A DNA stretch of 64,000 bases from Litoribacter ruber (GCF_018500185.1 NZ_JAHBGI010000008.1:124001-188000); one strand, 5' to 3'; shown: positions 18,985 to 29,082, counted from the stretch's first letter. Program-made: numbers and translations. The notes: a model not told the origin generated them from the letters alone.

Positions 18985-19163
18985 AATTTTTAAAATTTTT
19001 TCACAAGTAAAATTTTGTCATTTCAGCATATATTTATGTTAAATTTCCAAAGAATAGGAAATATTCAGGTTTTTGGGCGTTTCACAAAAAATTCTTTTAG
19101 TTGTAATACGGTTTTATAGATTATATATTAGCACTTTAATAGGCAGCAAAAATTGATTGTCAA

Positions 19164-20378
19164 ATGATATTTGGAAACAGAAACTTAGGATTATTCTTAA
19201 CTGTGCTGACCCTAGTGGCAGTGACAGCTTTGTCTTCATGCAGCAGGGATGGCAGAAGAACGGCCGGTAAGCCAGGCAAGCAAAGTGCCTCCACGGGCGC
19301 CGAGTTCAGTTTTAACGACAGAGATACCACTCAATTTAGAGTAGTACGTGTCAATAAAGAAGTAGTCGGGCCAAGACTTAAGCTTATCCAAGGCGGTCGT
19401 GCGGTGATCGGTTCACAGGAGCAAGACGTGATGGCCTTCCGAGACAATGCGGAAAGAACTGTTACCATCGCTTCATTCTACATGGATGAAACCGAGGTAA
19501 CCAACCTTGACTACAAGGAATTTCTTTTTGACATGGGCAAAAGGGTCAGCCAAGACTCCATCCTTCGCCTAGAGCCAAATGAGAGAGTTTGGGCGGGAGC
19601 CATGTCCTATAATGACGTTTATTCCACCTACTATTTCCGTCACCCAGGGTTCAACTACTACCCTGTAGCAGGTGTGAGCTGGGTTCAGGCAAACGCTTAC
19701 TCGGAGTGGAGAACGATAAGAGTAAACGAATTGATGAGGGAAAGAGAGAAGTTGGATACCACTTTGACTAGAAACCAACTTATCGAAAGAGGCGTGGTAC
19801 TTCCTCAATATAGACTTCCAAATGAAGCGGAGTGGGAATACGCTGCAAAAGCCATGATCGGTACGCAGTATTTAGATGAAAACCAGGAAAATGGCAGAAT
19901 CTATCCTTGGGATGGTAGAGGCATGAGAAACCCTTACAATGTCAAAAGAAAAAGAAGACAAGGTGATTTCTTGGCCAACTTTAAAAGAGGTCGAGGTGAC
20001 TACGCTGGTATCGCAGGTGGTATGACCAACGATGGTGAAATCATCCCGACCAACGTTTATGACTTCCCTCCAAATGATTTCGGTCTTTACAACATGGCTG
20101 GAAACATGAACGAATGGGTACAGGATGTTTACCGTCCACTTTCCTTCCAAGATTTTGATGATCTTAACCCTCTGAGAAGAGATGGTATTTATGATGAAGA
20201 AGAAACTTACGGTACTTCCTTGATCGATGATAACTTCAGAGTTTACAAAGGCGGTTCCTGGAAAGATGTTGCTTACTGGTTATCCCCTGGAACAAGAAGA
20301 TTTATGCACCAAGATTCAGCAACCAACCACATCGGTTTCCGTTGCGCCATGATCAGAGTAGGTGCCGAAAACAAATAA
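19164..20378 (+). CDS. gldJ: GldJ-type gliding motility / T9SS lipoprotein
   Basis: A 404-residue lipoprotein (lipobox LSSC, C26) with a formylglycine-generating-enzyme (FGE-sulfatase/SUMF1) fold: FYMDETEVTNLDYKEFLFDM near 110, the PVAGVSWVQANAYSEWR region near 170, NEAEWEYAA near 218, NMAGNMNEWVQDVY near 311 and HIGFRCAMI at the end. GldJ and GldK share this fold; both are outer-membrane lipoproteins of the gliding/T9SS machinery, in which the catalytic cysteines of true FGE enzymes are absent. The RHPGFNYYPV and WRTIRVNE segments favour GldJ, but GldK cannot be excluded. The gene is monocistronic with a strong terminator. Its codon use is noticeably restricted compared with neighbours, as in highly expressed genes. 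Confidence 0.75.
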   Translation: MIFGNRNLGLFLTVLTLVAVTALSSCSRDGRRTAGKPGKQSASTGAEFSFNDRDTTQFRVVRVNKEVVGPRLKLIQGGRAVIGSQEQDVMAFRDNAERTVTIASFYMDETEVTNLDYKEFLFDMGKRVSQDSILRLEPNERVWAGAMSYNDVYSTYYFRHPGFNYYPVAGVSWVQANAYSEWRTIRVNELMREREKLDTTLTRNQLIERGVVLPQYRLPNEAEWEYAAKAMIGTQYLDENQENGRIYPWDGRGMRNPYNVKRKRRQGDFLANFKRGRGDYAGIAGGMTNDGEIIPTNVYDFPPNDFGLYNMAGNMNEWVQDVYRPLSFQDFDDLNPLRRDGIYDEEETYGTSLIDDNFRVYKGGSWKDVAYWLSPGTRRFMHQDSATNHIGFRCAMIRVGAENK

Positions 20379-20397
20379 GAAAAACACAAGTAGCTTC

Positions 20398-20430
20398 AAG
20401 CCGGATCTTTAAGGATCCGGCTTTTTTTTT
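20398..20430 (+). terminator. Rho-independent terminator after gldJ
   Basis: A 10-bp perfect stem (20398-20407 with 20414-20423, GC-rich core CCGGATC/GATCCGG) with a 6-nt loop, followed by an uninterrupted T tract to 20430. It lies 20 bp after the gldJ stop. Confidence 0.92.
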
Positions 20431-20526
20431 GACCATTCAGCCCGCATACCCGCCTTAGGATTAATTTTCAGCTTTCTCTTGCCAGTTTTTTATTATCTTA
20501 AAACCTTGAATTAAACCTCAGGATAT

Positions 20527-22959
20527 ATGCTTATAAAAACTACTTTCATCAGAAAAGTCAGCCTGCTCCTATGTGTGGCCTTGGGAATTACCTCCCAGAT
20601 CCATGCCCAGGAAACCAGCTACCAAACCCCTCCAAGTGAAATTGAGGAATTAGTAAAAGCCCCAATTACCCCAGCGGTAACGTTTAGCAGAAGTGGGGAC
20701 TTCATGTTGTTACTTGAAAGAGCCGGATATGGCTCAATTGAAGATTTGGCCCAGCCAGAGCTAAGAATCGGCGGCATCCGGATCAACCCTGCCACCAACG
20801 GACAGAGCAGGACATCATCTTTCAACAACATCAAGTTTAAAAAGATAAAAGACTCTGAGGCCCAATCCCTCTCAGGGCTTCCGGAAAACCCAAAACTGGG
20901 GAACATCACGGTTTCCCAGGATGAAAAGCACCTTGCTTTTACCCATAATACCGGCGAAGGAATTAGTCTTTGGGTAGCAGATCTATCCACCCTGGAGGCA
21001 AAGGAATTGGCAAGCAATATCGTAAACCAAGTTTACGGTCGCTCGATCCAATGGCTTCCTGACAACAAAATCCTGGTAAAAGCAGTCAATCCAAACAGAG
21101 GCGATGAGCCAAAAGCACCTTTGGCTCCAAAAGGACCGACCATCCAGGAGTCAACTGGAGATGCGGCACCTTCCAGGACATACCAGGATTTGCTCACAAA
21201 CCCGCATGACGAAGACCTTTTGGCTTATTACATGGATAGCCAGCTGATGATTTTTGATCTTGACGGAGGAAAAACAGAAATCGGCGAAGCTGGAATGATC
21301 AAATCCATGAGCCCATCTCCCGATGGCGAATACATTATGGTTGAAACCATCCAAAAGCCATTTTCTTATTTGGTGCCAGCATCAAGATTCCCATACAATG
21401 TGGATATCTTGGACAGAGACGGAAACAAAGTAAAAACCTTAGCCGAAATTCCATTGGATGAGGTAAGACCCACTGGTTTCGATGCTACAGTTACTGGTCC
21501 TCGTTCCATCAATTGGAGAGCCGACAAACCAGCCACACTGTACTGGGCGGAGGCACAGGACGGCGGAGATCCCAGAAAAGACCTTGAGGAAAGAGATATC
21601 ATCTTCATGCAGGATGCTCCATTCGATGGGGAAAAAACCAAGTTGGGTTCTACTTCCCTTCGTTTTGCAGGCATCAACTGGTCTGATGACAAGTTTGCGA
21701 TCCTCAATGAAAGATGGTTTGCTTCCAGAAAAGAAAAACGCTCACTTATCAACCCTTCCAAGCCTGGCGAAAAAGGCAAGGTGATCATAGAGCGCTCTTA
21801 TGATGATATTTACAACGATCCGGGAAGCCCACTATTTGTGGACAACCAATACGGTAGATCAGTTATCCACAGAAAAGGTGACAAGATCTTCATGACCAGT
21901 GAAGGAGGCTCGCCGGAAGGAAGCATGCCTTACTTATCCACATTCAATGTCAAAGACGGCAAAGAAGATATCATATGGAGAAGCGAAGCCCCATATTACG
22001 AAAGAGTTACAAAAGTCCTCAACACGGATGGAACAGAGTTTATTACCATCAGAGAAAGTACGGATGAGCAGCCAAACTACTGGGTGAGAAACACCAGAAA
22101 GCGAATCGCGCCAATTCAGATCACAGATTTTGAGCATCCATATGAGTCTTTAAAAGGTATAAACAGGGAGCTTGTCAACTATGAAAGAAATGACGGTTTG
22201 AATCTTTCAGCTACCATTTACACGCCCGAAGGTTATGATGCAGAAAGAGACGGCCCGCTTCCAGTTTTGATGTGGGCTTATCCACGAGAATACAAATCAG
22301 CCGCCACCGCTGCGCAGGTCAGAGGCTCCAAGCATGAATTTACCCGCCTAAACTGGGGCTCGCCTTTGTACTGGGTGACCCAAGGATATGCAGTAATGGA
22401 CCGCACCGAAATGCCGATTGTAGGCGAGGGTGATGAGGAGCCTAACGATTTCTTTGTAGACCAGCTGGTGGCCAATGCCGAAGCAGCTATTGATTACATT
22501 GTGGAAAGAGGTATCGGTGACCGTGATAGAATCGCTGTAGGAGGCCACTCTTATGGAGCCTTCATGACAGCTAATTTGCTTTCCCATTCTGATCTATTTG
22601 CCGCAGGAATTGCCAGAAGTGGTGCCTACAACAGGACTTTGACACCATTTGGCTTCCAATACGAGCAGAGAACCTACTGGGAAGCTCCGGATGTGTATAA
22701 CACCATGTCCCCTTTCATGAATGCCCACAAGGTAAAAACCCCGATCCTTTTGATCCACGGAGAGGCGGATAACAACTCAGGAACATTCCCTATCCAAAGT
22801 GAGCGCTATTATAATGCCCTTAAGGGACACGGCGCCACTACGCGATTAGTGTTCCTTCCGCATGAGAGCCACGGGTATGCCTCCATGGAATCTATCCTCC
22901 ACACCCTTCACGAACAACATGAATGGCTGGAAAAATGGGTGAAAAACAAGAATAAATAA
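20527..22959 (+). CDS. Secreted S9 family serine peptidase (glutamyl endopeptidase-like)
   Basis: An 810-residue exported protein: signal peptide (1-27), N-terminal beta-propeller domain (about 60-540) and C-terminal alpha/beta hydrolase. The nucleophile is S675 in GGHSYGAFM; the acid lies in HGEADNNSGT and the histidine in PHESHGYAS. The sequence pattern (RIGGIRINPATN at residue 80, the TPEGYD and PVLMWAYPREYKS region) resembles the plant/bacterial glutamyl endopeptidase branch of the prolyl oligopeptidase family more than dipeptidyl peptidases. It probably degrades peptides in the periplasm or outside. Monocistronic, with its own terminator. Confidence 0.88.
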   Translation: MLIKTTFIRKVSLLLCVALGITSQIHAQETSYQTPPSEIEELVKAPITPAVTFSRSGDFMLLLERAGYGSIEDLAQPELRIGGIRINPATNGQSRTSSFNNIKFKKIKDSEAQSLSGLPENPKLGNITVSQDEKHLAFTHNTGEGISLWVADLSTLEAKELASNIVNQVYGRSIQWLPDNKILVKAVNPNRGDEPKAPLAPKGPTIQESTGDAAPSRTYQDLLTNPHDEDLLAYYMDSQLMIFDLDGGKTEIGEAGMIKSMSPSPDGEYIMVETIQKPFSYLVPASRFPYNVDILDRDGNKVKTLAEIPLDEVRPTGFDATVTGPRSINWRADKPATLYWAEAQDGGDPRKDLEERDIIFMQDAPFDGEKTKLGSTSLRFAGINWSDDKFAILNERWFASRKEKRSLINPSKPGEKGKVIIERSYDDIYNDPGSPLFVDNQYGRSVIHRKGDKIFMTSEGGSPEGSMPYLSTFNVKDGKEDIIWRSEAPYYERVTKVLNTDGTEFITIRESTDEQPNYWVRNTRKRIAPIQITDFEHPYESLKGINRELVNYERNDGLNLSATIYTPEGYDAERDGPLPVLMWAYPREYKSAATAAQVRGSKHEFTRLNWGSPLYWVTQGYAVMDRTEMPIVGEGDEEPNDFFVDQLVANAEAAIDYIVERGIGDRDRIAVGGHSYGAFMTANLLSHSDLFAAGIARSGAYNRTLTPFGFQYEQRTYWEAPDVYNTMSPFMNAHKVKTPILLIHGEADNNSGTFPIQSERYYNALKGHGATTRLVFLPHESHGYASMESILHTLHEQHEWLEKWVKNKNK

Positions 22960-22966
22960 TAATTTG

Positions 22967-22994
22967 AAAAGGGGCTTTAACAGCCCCTTTTTTT
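22967..22994 (+). terminator. Rho-independent terminator after S9 peptidase
   Basis: Stem AAAGGGGCT / AGCCCCTTT with a 5-nt loop (TTAAC) followed by a T run, starting 8 bp after the stop codon at 22959. Confidence 0.9.
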
Positions 22995-23082
22995 ATGCAA
23001 ATTATTTTTGGCCAAACCGCTAATTAATAAAGCATTATTTCTAAATTTATTTTTTAATTCATTTTTCCTGTTGTTTTTCTGC

Positions 23083-25884
23083 ATGAAAAAACTTTACCTC
23101 CTCCTAGTCTTCTGCTTTTGCATCAACCTGGCCTTTTCCCAAACTTGGAGAAGAGTGTCCCATTGGGGCAATGATTACAACGCCATACACTGGGTGAATG
23201 AAGAGGTCGGTTTTATTGCGGGAAAAAATATCATCCTCAAAAGTATTGACGGCGGACTGAGCTGGGTGGAGCAGGAACCGCCTCTTAGAACCTCCATGCT
23301 TGGGGTCTCCTTTTTCAATTCCAACATTGGGATGATGGTGGGTCTGGAGGGGAAAATCTTCCGTACCACCGATGGTGGGGATAATTGGACATTAAGCGAC
23401 CTGCCTTCTCAAGAAACTTTTACCAACCTCCATTATTTTTCCGAAAATGAAGTGTTGGTGGCGGGGAAAAATGGAAGAATGTTTCATTCACCCGATGGAG
23501 GAAACAGCTGGAATCAAGTCTCAGTGGCCACCAATGCAGATTTGAACTCCCTCCACTTTGTCGATAATTCCCTTGGCTATTCATCCACCTCAAATGCTGA
23601 GGTTTTAAAAACCACCGATGGTGGCCAAAATTGGAAGGTCATAAACACAGGCTTTGATTCCAATCTTAAGGACATTTATTTCGTCAATGACACCTTGGGA
23701 TATACAGCGGGCACTTCTGCGACAATTCTCAAATCTATTGATGGTGGAGAAAATTGGACTTTTATCAACAGTGGAGTCGATACCGATTACACCATGGTGG
23801 CGTTCAGCAGGGTGAACCCAAACATTGGGCTCTTTGCGGGAAATGATGGATACCTCATGCGCACCACCAATGCAGGCCTCACGCTCGCTGCAGTGAATAG
23901 CCGAACTCCTCAAACCATTAACGATCTTAAATTCAGGTTCAATACCAATACAGTATTTGCAGTTTCCAATAGCGGCACCCTGACTTCCTCCACCAACAGC
24001 GGAGGCGGCTGGGCAATTCGGCTATCCGGCAATCGCAACGATTACAATGCCACCCACTTCAAGTCTGAAAACCACGGCTACATAGTAGGTGAAAATGGGT
24101 TGGTTTTATCCACAAACAATGGAGGAACCAGCCTGGCCAACCGCTCAAGGCCCATTTCTGTTTCATTTTTGAGCCTTTACTTTACGACTAATACACTGGG
24201 ATACATAGGGGGGCAAAATGGGATTATCCTTAAAACCACCAATTCCGGCGGAGGATGGACCGCTCTCAATGCCGGGACCAACAGGGATATTTTTGGTCTT
24301 TATTTCTTCAACAATAATGAAGGCTACGCCATTGGAAGCCGGGGTTTTATCAGCAAAACCGAAAATGGAGGCGTAAATTGGACCACCATAGATCCAGGAA
24401 ACAAGGATATCAAATACAATGACATCAAGTTTTTCAATGACAAAGTAGGTTTGATTATCGGAGAAAACGGTTTTCTTTCCAAAACTGTGAATAACGAAAA
24501 GTGGGAGCAAATCAGCTTTCCCGCTATTGAATACCTCACCTCCATAGAAATTCTCGACGAAAATGCCGCCATCATCACAGGGCATAATGGCGGATTGTGG
24601 AAAACTTCCGACCAAGGCGACACTTGGTCCAAAATTTCAACCCCATATTCCATCCATTTTAACGATGCCTCCTTCTTGGACGAACAGGTCGGATTTATTG
24701 CTGGGGATAAAGGGCATATCATAAAGACTGCCGATGGGGGTCAGAACTGGGAGAAAATCCATACTGGGACCTATCAGAACTTTACGGGAATAAGTTTTGG
24801 TGACCTCAGTACAGGTTATGCTGTTGGGGAAGCGGGTACATTCTATAAATACAGCTGTCTGGTACCTGAAAGTCCCGTCGTAATTTTTGGAGAAAACAAC
24901 ATCTGTGTCAGCCAGCAGGCCTATTCAATTCAAGGAACATCCGAACCTGGGGTTACTTATGAATGGCGTGTGGACGGTGGTACCATACTAGAAGGCCAGG
25001 GCGGCACCCGAATCGTAGTGAGATGGGATAGCCCAGGCCGCCATGCCGTAATGGTGCGTGGACAAAACAATTGCGGCAACAGTGCCACCAGGGCCATGGA
25101 AATAGCCGTTTCAAGTGAGCCAGGCCAGGTCAGTGAGATTATCGGGAATGGCTCAGTATGCATCAATTCATTTGAAACCTATGAAGTGGATTCGCTGATA
25201 GGAACGGAATATTACTGGGAGACCAATGGCGGAATCATACGGGAAGGCCAAGGAACTGGAAAAATTACTGTGGAATGGACCAATCTCAATGATTACAACC
25301 TAAAAGTATCCCCCGTAAATCCATGCGGAGCGGGTTCCACCGTTTCAAAGGCCATTAAAATCAACCGTGAACCGGATATGCCAAGTGAAATAAAAGGTGC
25401 CGCCATGACCGGGTTGGGAATGGAAGAGGAATATGAAATAGCCGCCATTGCTGACATGAGCTATCAGTGGCAGGTAGATGGGCCGGGACAAATTCTCTCG
25501 GGGCAGGGGACTCCCAAAATAAAAGTAAAATGGTCGGAAGAAGGTGATTTCACCCTTAGCGTAATCCCTACAAACTCCTGCGGAACCGGGGAGGCGAGGG
25601 AAAAATCGGTAAATGTGGATTTCATTACCTCCACCGAAAGGACACCGGATCTACACTGGAAAATGTACCCCAACCCATCGAATGGATCAGTTAATCTTGA
25701 CCTCAATGGAATCTCAGATCCCAGGAAAATCGAAGTGATCAGCTCAACGGGAAAAATTGTTAGAGAAATCTACCTCACCAGTCCGCAGCAGCTGATTGAG
25801 CTGCAAAATTTACCGAAGGGCTTATTCACAATTCGTGTAATAGGCAGAACCCAAGATTATATTAAGAAGTTGGTAGTAAATTAA
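23083..25884 (+). CDS. Ycf48-like beta-propeller protein with PKD-like repeats and T9SS sorting domain
   Basis: A 933-residue secreted protein. After a signal peptide (1-20) come about a dozen repeats of roughly 45 residues with the BNR/Ycf48 turn (DGGDNWT, DGGNSWN, DGGQNWK, DGGENWT and variants) up to about residue 590. Three PKD-like Ig domains follow (about 600-850; YEWRVDGG, YYWETNGG and YQWQVDGP mark them). The last 80 residues are a type A T9SS sorting domain: WKMYPNPSNGSVNLDL, IEVISSTGKIVRE and GLFTIRVIGRTQDYIKKLVV. The protein should be exported by T9SS and fixed to or released from the surface. No catalytic domain is seen, so an adhesive or scaffold role is plausible. The ATG at 23083 is chosen because the signal peptide starts there; the frame opens upstream at 23008. 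Confidence 0.87.
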   Translation: MKKLYLLLVFCFCINLAFSQTWRRVSHWGNDYNAIHWVNEEVGFIAGKNIILKSIDGGLSWVEQEPPLRTSMLGVSFFNSNIGMMVGLEGKIFRTTDGGDNWTLSDLPSQETFTNLHYFSENEVLVAGKNGRMFHSPDGGNSWNQVSVATNADLNSLHFVDNSLGYSSTSNAEVLKTTDGGQNWKVINTGFDSNLKDIYFVNDTLGYTAGTSATILKSIDGGENWTFINSGVDTDYTMVAFSRVNPNIGLFAGNDGYLMRTTNAGLTLAAVNSRTPQTINDLKFRFNTNTVFAVSNSGTLTSSTNSGGGWAIRLSGNRNDYNATHFKSENHGYIVGENGLVLSTNNGGTSLANRSRPISVSFLSLYFTTNTLGYIGGQNGIILKTTNSGGGWTALNAGTNRDIFGLYFFNNNEGYAIGSRGFISKTENGGVNWTTIDPGNKDIKYNDIKFFNDKVGLIIGENGFLSKTVNNEKWEQISFPAIEYLTSIEILDENAAIITGHNGGLWKTSDQGDTWSKISTPYSIHFNDASFLDEQVGFIAGDKGHIIKTADGGQNWEKIHTGTYQNFTGISFGDLSTGYAVGEAGTFYKYSCLVPESPVVIFGENNICVSQQAYSIQGTSEPGVTYEWRVDGGTILEGQGGTRIVVRWDSPGRHAVMVRGQNNCGNSATRAMEIAVSSEPGQVSEIIGNGSVCINSFETYEVDSLIGTEYYWETNGGIIREGQGTGKITVEWTNLNDYNLKVSPVNPCGAGSTVSKAIKINREPDMPSEIKGAAMTGLGMEEEYEIAAIADMSYQWQVDGPGQILSGQGTPKIKVKWSEEGDFTLSVIPTNSCGTGEAREKSVNVDFITSTERTPDLHWKMYPNPSNGSVNLDLNGISDPRKIEVISSTGKIVREIYLTSPQQLIELQNLPKGLFTIRVIGRTQDYIKKLVVN

Positions 25885-25937
25885 CCTAAGGAGGATTCGA
25901 TATTAAATGTGTTTCGCCTCAAATAAGTAATAGCCTA

Positions 25938-25954
25938 GCCAAATTTTATTTGGC
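25938..25954 (+). terminator. Weak hairpin after the Ycf48-like gene
   Basis: A perfect 7-bp stem GCCAAAT / ATTTGGC with a TTT loop, 53 bp after the stop. The downstream tract (GTGTTTAAAA) is a poor U tract, so termination is uncertain. Confidence 0.3.
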
Positions 25955-26098
25955 GTGTTTAAAATAATGTATTTTTTATTTCAATTTAATAAAATTATAG
26001 ATAAGCATATCTTTATTTTACAGGACATTATTTTATGACACGGGTTGCAAAATATCCCGAAAATCATGTCCTTTGCGTCAAATTAAACCCAAATAACG

Positions 26099-27349
26099 AT
26101 GCATAATAGAGATTTCCACCCGGAGAGCTTAATGATGACCCATGGCTACAAGCCAGAACTATCAGAAGGCGCCATCAAGTGTCCTATTTTCCAGACTTCA
26201 ACCTTTGTATTCAAAAATGCCGAAGAAGGTAAAGCTTTTTTTGAAGTGGCTTATGGAAAAAGGGAAAAGGACCCACACGAGGAGCTTGGCTTGATCTACA
26301 GCCGCTTGAACAATCCGGATCTGCAGATTTTGGAAGAAAGACTTTCCCTTTGGGACAAAGCCGACGAATGTTGCGTTTTTGAAAGCGGAATGTCTGCCAT
26401 TTCTACGGTTATGCTAGAATTTTTGCGTCCCGGGGATGTCATTCTTTATTCCAAACCAGTTTACGGCGGTACCGATCATTTTGTCAACAAAGTATTGCCT
26501 GAGTACGGCATAAATGGATTAGGCTTCACCAGCGAGCAGTCCAAAGACGAGGTTCTGGAAATGATTAAATCCAAAGATCTCCGTTCAAAAGTAAAAGTTA
26601 TCTACATAGAAACCCCCGCCAACCCTACCAATGCCCTTTTCGATATAGAAATGTGCAAGGAGATCGCTGATGAGTTATCCACACCTGATCAAGAGGTAGT
26701 GATCGTGGTGGACAACACCTACATGGGTCCTTTGTGGCAACAGCCCTTGAAGCATGGTGCCGACTTGGTGGTGTATTCTGCCACTAAATATATTGGCGGT
26801 CATAGTGACCTTATCGCCGGTGCGGTATTGGGTAAAAGTGCCCATATGCAAAGGGTGCGTAGACTGAGAACATTCCTTGGAAACATGGCAGGACCTTGGA
26901 CAGGCTGGTTGCTGATGAGAAGTTTGGAAACGCTGAAGATCAGAATGACCCAACAGGCAGAAAATGCCAAGCATGTGGCTGACTTCCTACTCAACCATCC
27001 AAAAGTGGAAAAGGTATATTATTTAGGTCACCTTACAGAGGGCGACCCTTCTTATAAAACCTACAAAAACCAGCTTTCCTGTGCCGGAGCGATGGTTTCA
27101 TTTGATGTAAAAGGCGGAGAAAAAGAGGCATTTAAGTTCTTAAACTCCCTCAAGCTTATGAAATTGGCAGTATCACTGGGTAGCACGGAATCCTTGGCGG
27201 AGCATCCTGCCACCATGACCCACTCTGATGTGTCGGATGAGGATAGAGACCTTCTGCATATTTCCGATAAACTCGTGAGGCTTTCCATTGGTGTAGAACA
27301 TTATTCCGACATCATTTGGGATATTGAGCAAGCGTTAGAGCAAATCTAA
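26099..27349 (+). CDS. PLP-dependent trans-sulfuration enzyme (cystathionine gamma-synthase / methionine gamma-lyase family)
   Basis: A 416-residue Cys/Met metabolism PLP enzyme. The PLP lysine is K230 in SATKYIGGHSDL; other family features are YSRLNNPD near residue 75, ESGMSAIST near 100 and the YIETPANPTN motif near 170. The SLGSTESLAEHPATMTH segment near 360 binds the substrate carboxylate. Reactions within the family include cystathionine synthesis, cystathionine cleavage and methionine gamma-elimination; the sequence alone does not separate them. The family branch with the 'GKREKDPHEELGLIYSR' insertion is typical of Bacteroidota, where it is often annotated simply as an aminotransferase class I/II-fold PLP enzyme. 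Monocistronic. Confidence 0.88.
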   Translation: MHNRDFHPESLMMTHGYKPELSEGAIKCPIFQTSTFVFKNAEEGKAFFEVAYGKREKDPHEELGLIYSRLNNPDLQILEERLSLWDKADECCVFESGMSAISTVMLEFLRPGDVILYSKPVYGGTDHFVNKVLPEYGINGLGFTSEQSKDEVLEMIKSKDLRSKVKVIYIETPANPTNALFDIEMCKEIADELSTPDQEVVIVVDNTYMGPLWQQPLKHGADLVVYSATKYIGGHSDLIAGAVLGKSAHMQRVRRLRTFLGNMAGPWTGWLLMRSLETLKIRMTQQAENAKHVADFLLNHPKVEKVYYLGHLTEGDPSYKTYKNQLSCAGAMVSFDVKGGEKEAFKFLNSLKLMKLAVSLGSTESLAEHPATMTHSDVSDEDRDLLHISDKLVRLSIGVEHYSDIIWDIEQALEQI

Positions 27350-27364
27350 ATACGCTATAAAAAG

Positions 27365-27391
27365 AAAGGCCTGCAGTTAGCAGGCCTTTTC
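27365..27391. terminator. Terminator between convergent PLP enzyme and GNAT genes
   Basis: Stem AAAGGCCTGC (27365-27374) / GCAGGCCTTT (27380-27389), 5-nt loop, with T-rich sequence on the right and A-rich on the left, so it can serve both convergent genes. Its right end touches the GNAT stop codon. Confidence 0.85.
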
Positions 27392-27922
27392 TTAAATCTT
27401 TTCCGTCTCCCTCAATCGCACATACTGAAAAAGGTCTCCCATTTTACCGTTTTTGATAAAGGCATTCTTAAGAATCGCCTCAGCCTGAAATCCCGCTTTT
27501 TCCAATACCCGCATAGAGGCTACATTGAAATCGTAGGTTTGGGAAAAAACTCTGTGGACATCGAATTTGCTGAATAAATAGTCCGTGAAAATCTTCACCG
27601 CCTCCGAAGCAATCCCTTTTCCCCAAAAAGGCTCCCCAATCCAAAAACCGACCTCCATATTGGGCCTGAGTTCATCCTTTCCCCTTTCAGATCCCACCGA
27701 CCCCACCAATTGACCATCTAGCTCTATGGCAAAATTCTGAGGAGGGTTGAATTTTTGGTTGTACTCTATCCAGTATCTTGCGTCGTGGATGGTGTATGGC
27801 TGAGGATAACTGTCCCTTAGATTTTGTGCAATTTTGGGGTTGTTGGCCAAAGGATATAGTTTATGAAAATGTGTATCTTTCCAAGTGGTCAAGCTGACTC
27901 CATTTTCTCCGGTGATTCTCAT
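27392..27922 (-). CDS. GNAT family N-acetyltransferase (RimJ/RimL type)
   Basis: A 176-residue acetyltransferase of the RimJ/RimL group. The acetyl-CoA binding region reads FWGKGIASEAVKIFTDYLF (about 100-118), preceded by GFWIGEPFWG, and the C-terminal HRVFSQTYDFNVASMRVLEK and AGFQAEAILKNAFIKNG segments are typical. The acceptor may be a protein N-terminus or a small amine; it cannot be read here. Single gene, probably with its own promoter in the 83 bp before prfA's end. Confidence 0.88.
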   Translation of the reverse strand: MRITGENGVSLTTWKDTHFHKLYPLANNPKIAQNLRDSYPQPYTIHDARYWIEYNQKFNPPQNFAIELDGQLVGSVGSERGKDELRPNMEVGFWIGEPFWGKGIASEAVKIFTDYLFSKFDVHRVFSQTYDFNVASMRVLEKAGFQAEAILKNAFIKNGKMGDLFQYVRLRETEKI

Positions 27923-28005
27923 ATAGTAAGTGTAAGGTTGGTTTACAAAGTTCTACAGAAATAACGGCAAGCTGCTTTAATCCTTATTTAATTTGGCAAC
28001 AAAAC

Positions 28006-29082
28006 TTAATCTTCCATGCCGCCACCCTTCATCTTCTCAGCATTTTCAGCAAAACGGAGAGCTGAGATAAACTCCTCAATATTACCGTCCATGATATCAG
28101 GAAGGTTGTAGACCGTTTTATTGATCCTATGATCCGTTACCCGACTTTGGCTGTAATTATATGTCCTGATCTTATCCGAACGGTCACCGCTTCCCACCAT
28201 AGAGCGTCTTTGCGCCCCTACAGCCTCATTGTGTTTGGCAAGCTCAATTTCATAAATCCTGGACCGAAGTACTTTCAGCGCTTTCTCGAAGTTTTTGATC
28301 TGCGACTTCTGATCTTGACAGGTCACTACCAACCCAGTCGGAATATGGGTAAGCCTGACCGCCGAATAGGTGGTGTTTACAGACTGCCCCCCCGGACCGG
28401 ATGAACAGAAGGTATCTTTTCGCACATCATTCAAGTCGATGTTGACGTCCACTTCTTCCATTTCAGGGAGCACGGCCACCGTAGCGGCGGAAGTGTGAAC
28501 CCTACCCTGGGTTTCCGTGGCCGGCACACGCTGTACCCGGTGCACACCGGATTCGTATTTCAACATACCGTACACGTCAGCCCCTGTCACGGTACTGATT
28601 ATTTCTTTATAACCGCCCGAAGAGCCAAATGTTAAATCCAATACGGTAAGATTCCAACCCTGCTTTTCGCAAAAGCGCTCGTACATCCTAAAAAGATCAC
28701 CGGCAAAAATAGCCGCCTCATCCCCTCCTGTACCACTTCTAATCTCCAAGATACAGTCTTTGGAGTCGTTGGGATCTTTTGGAATCAGCATCTGCTTGAG
28801 TTCTTTTTCAAGCTCGGTCTCACGCTCCCGAAGCTCATCCAGTTCGGCTTTGGCCATTTCCCTGAAGTCCGGGTCCTTTTCCTTGTCCAATATTTCCTTG
28901 GAGCTCTTGATGTTGTCCATGACCAGCTTATACTCATCATACACGGCCACCACCTTCTCCAGGTCTTTATATTCTTTGCTCAGCTTGGTATATTTGCTCA
29001 TATCCGACATGGCGTCCGGCTGAATGATCAACTGGCCCACTTCTTCAAATCGCTCCTTAATCGCTGCTAACTTATCAAGCAT
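28006..29082 (-). CDS. prfA: Peptide chain release factor 1
   Basis: A 358-residue class I release factor recognising UAA and UAG. The stop-codon reading motif PAT is at 187-189 and the peptidyl-hydrolysis motif GGQ at 231-233 ([20 protein letters not shown]). PAT rather than SPF identifies RF1. The start at 29082 ([17 protein letters not shown]) matches the normal RF1 N-terminus; the frame stays open 26 codons upstream but that stretch is hydrophobic and unrelated. Confidence 0.96.
   Translation of the reverse strand: MLDKLAAIKERFEEVGQLIIQPDAMSDMSKYTKLSKEYKDLEKVVAVYDEYKLVMDNIKSSKEILDKEKDPDFREMAKAELDELRERETELEKELKQMLIPKDPNDSKDCILEIRSGTGGDEAAIFAGDLFRMYERFCEKQGWNLTVLDLTFGSSGGYKEIISTVTGADVYGMLKYESGVHRVQRVPATETQGRVHTSAATVAVLPEMEEVDVNIDLNDVRKDTFCSSGPGGQSVNTTYSAVRLTHIPTGLVVTCQDQKSQIKNFEKALKVLRSRIYEIELAKHNEAVGAQRRSMVGSGDRSDKIRTYNYSQSRVTDHRINKTVYNLPDIMDGNIEEFISALRFAENAEKMKGGGMED

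Noticed and set aside
25885-26098. SAM riboswitch before the trans-sulfuration enzyme
   Set aside because: Only a simple hairpin is visible; no SAM-I, SAM-II or related conserved core could be recognised by eye.
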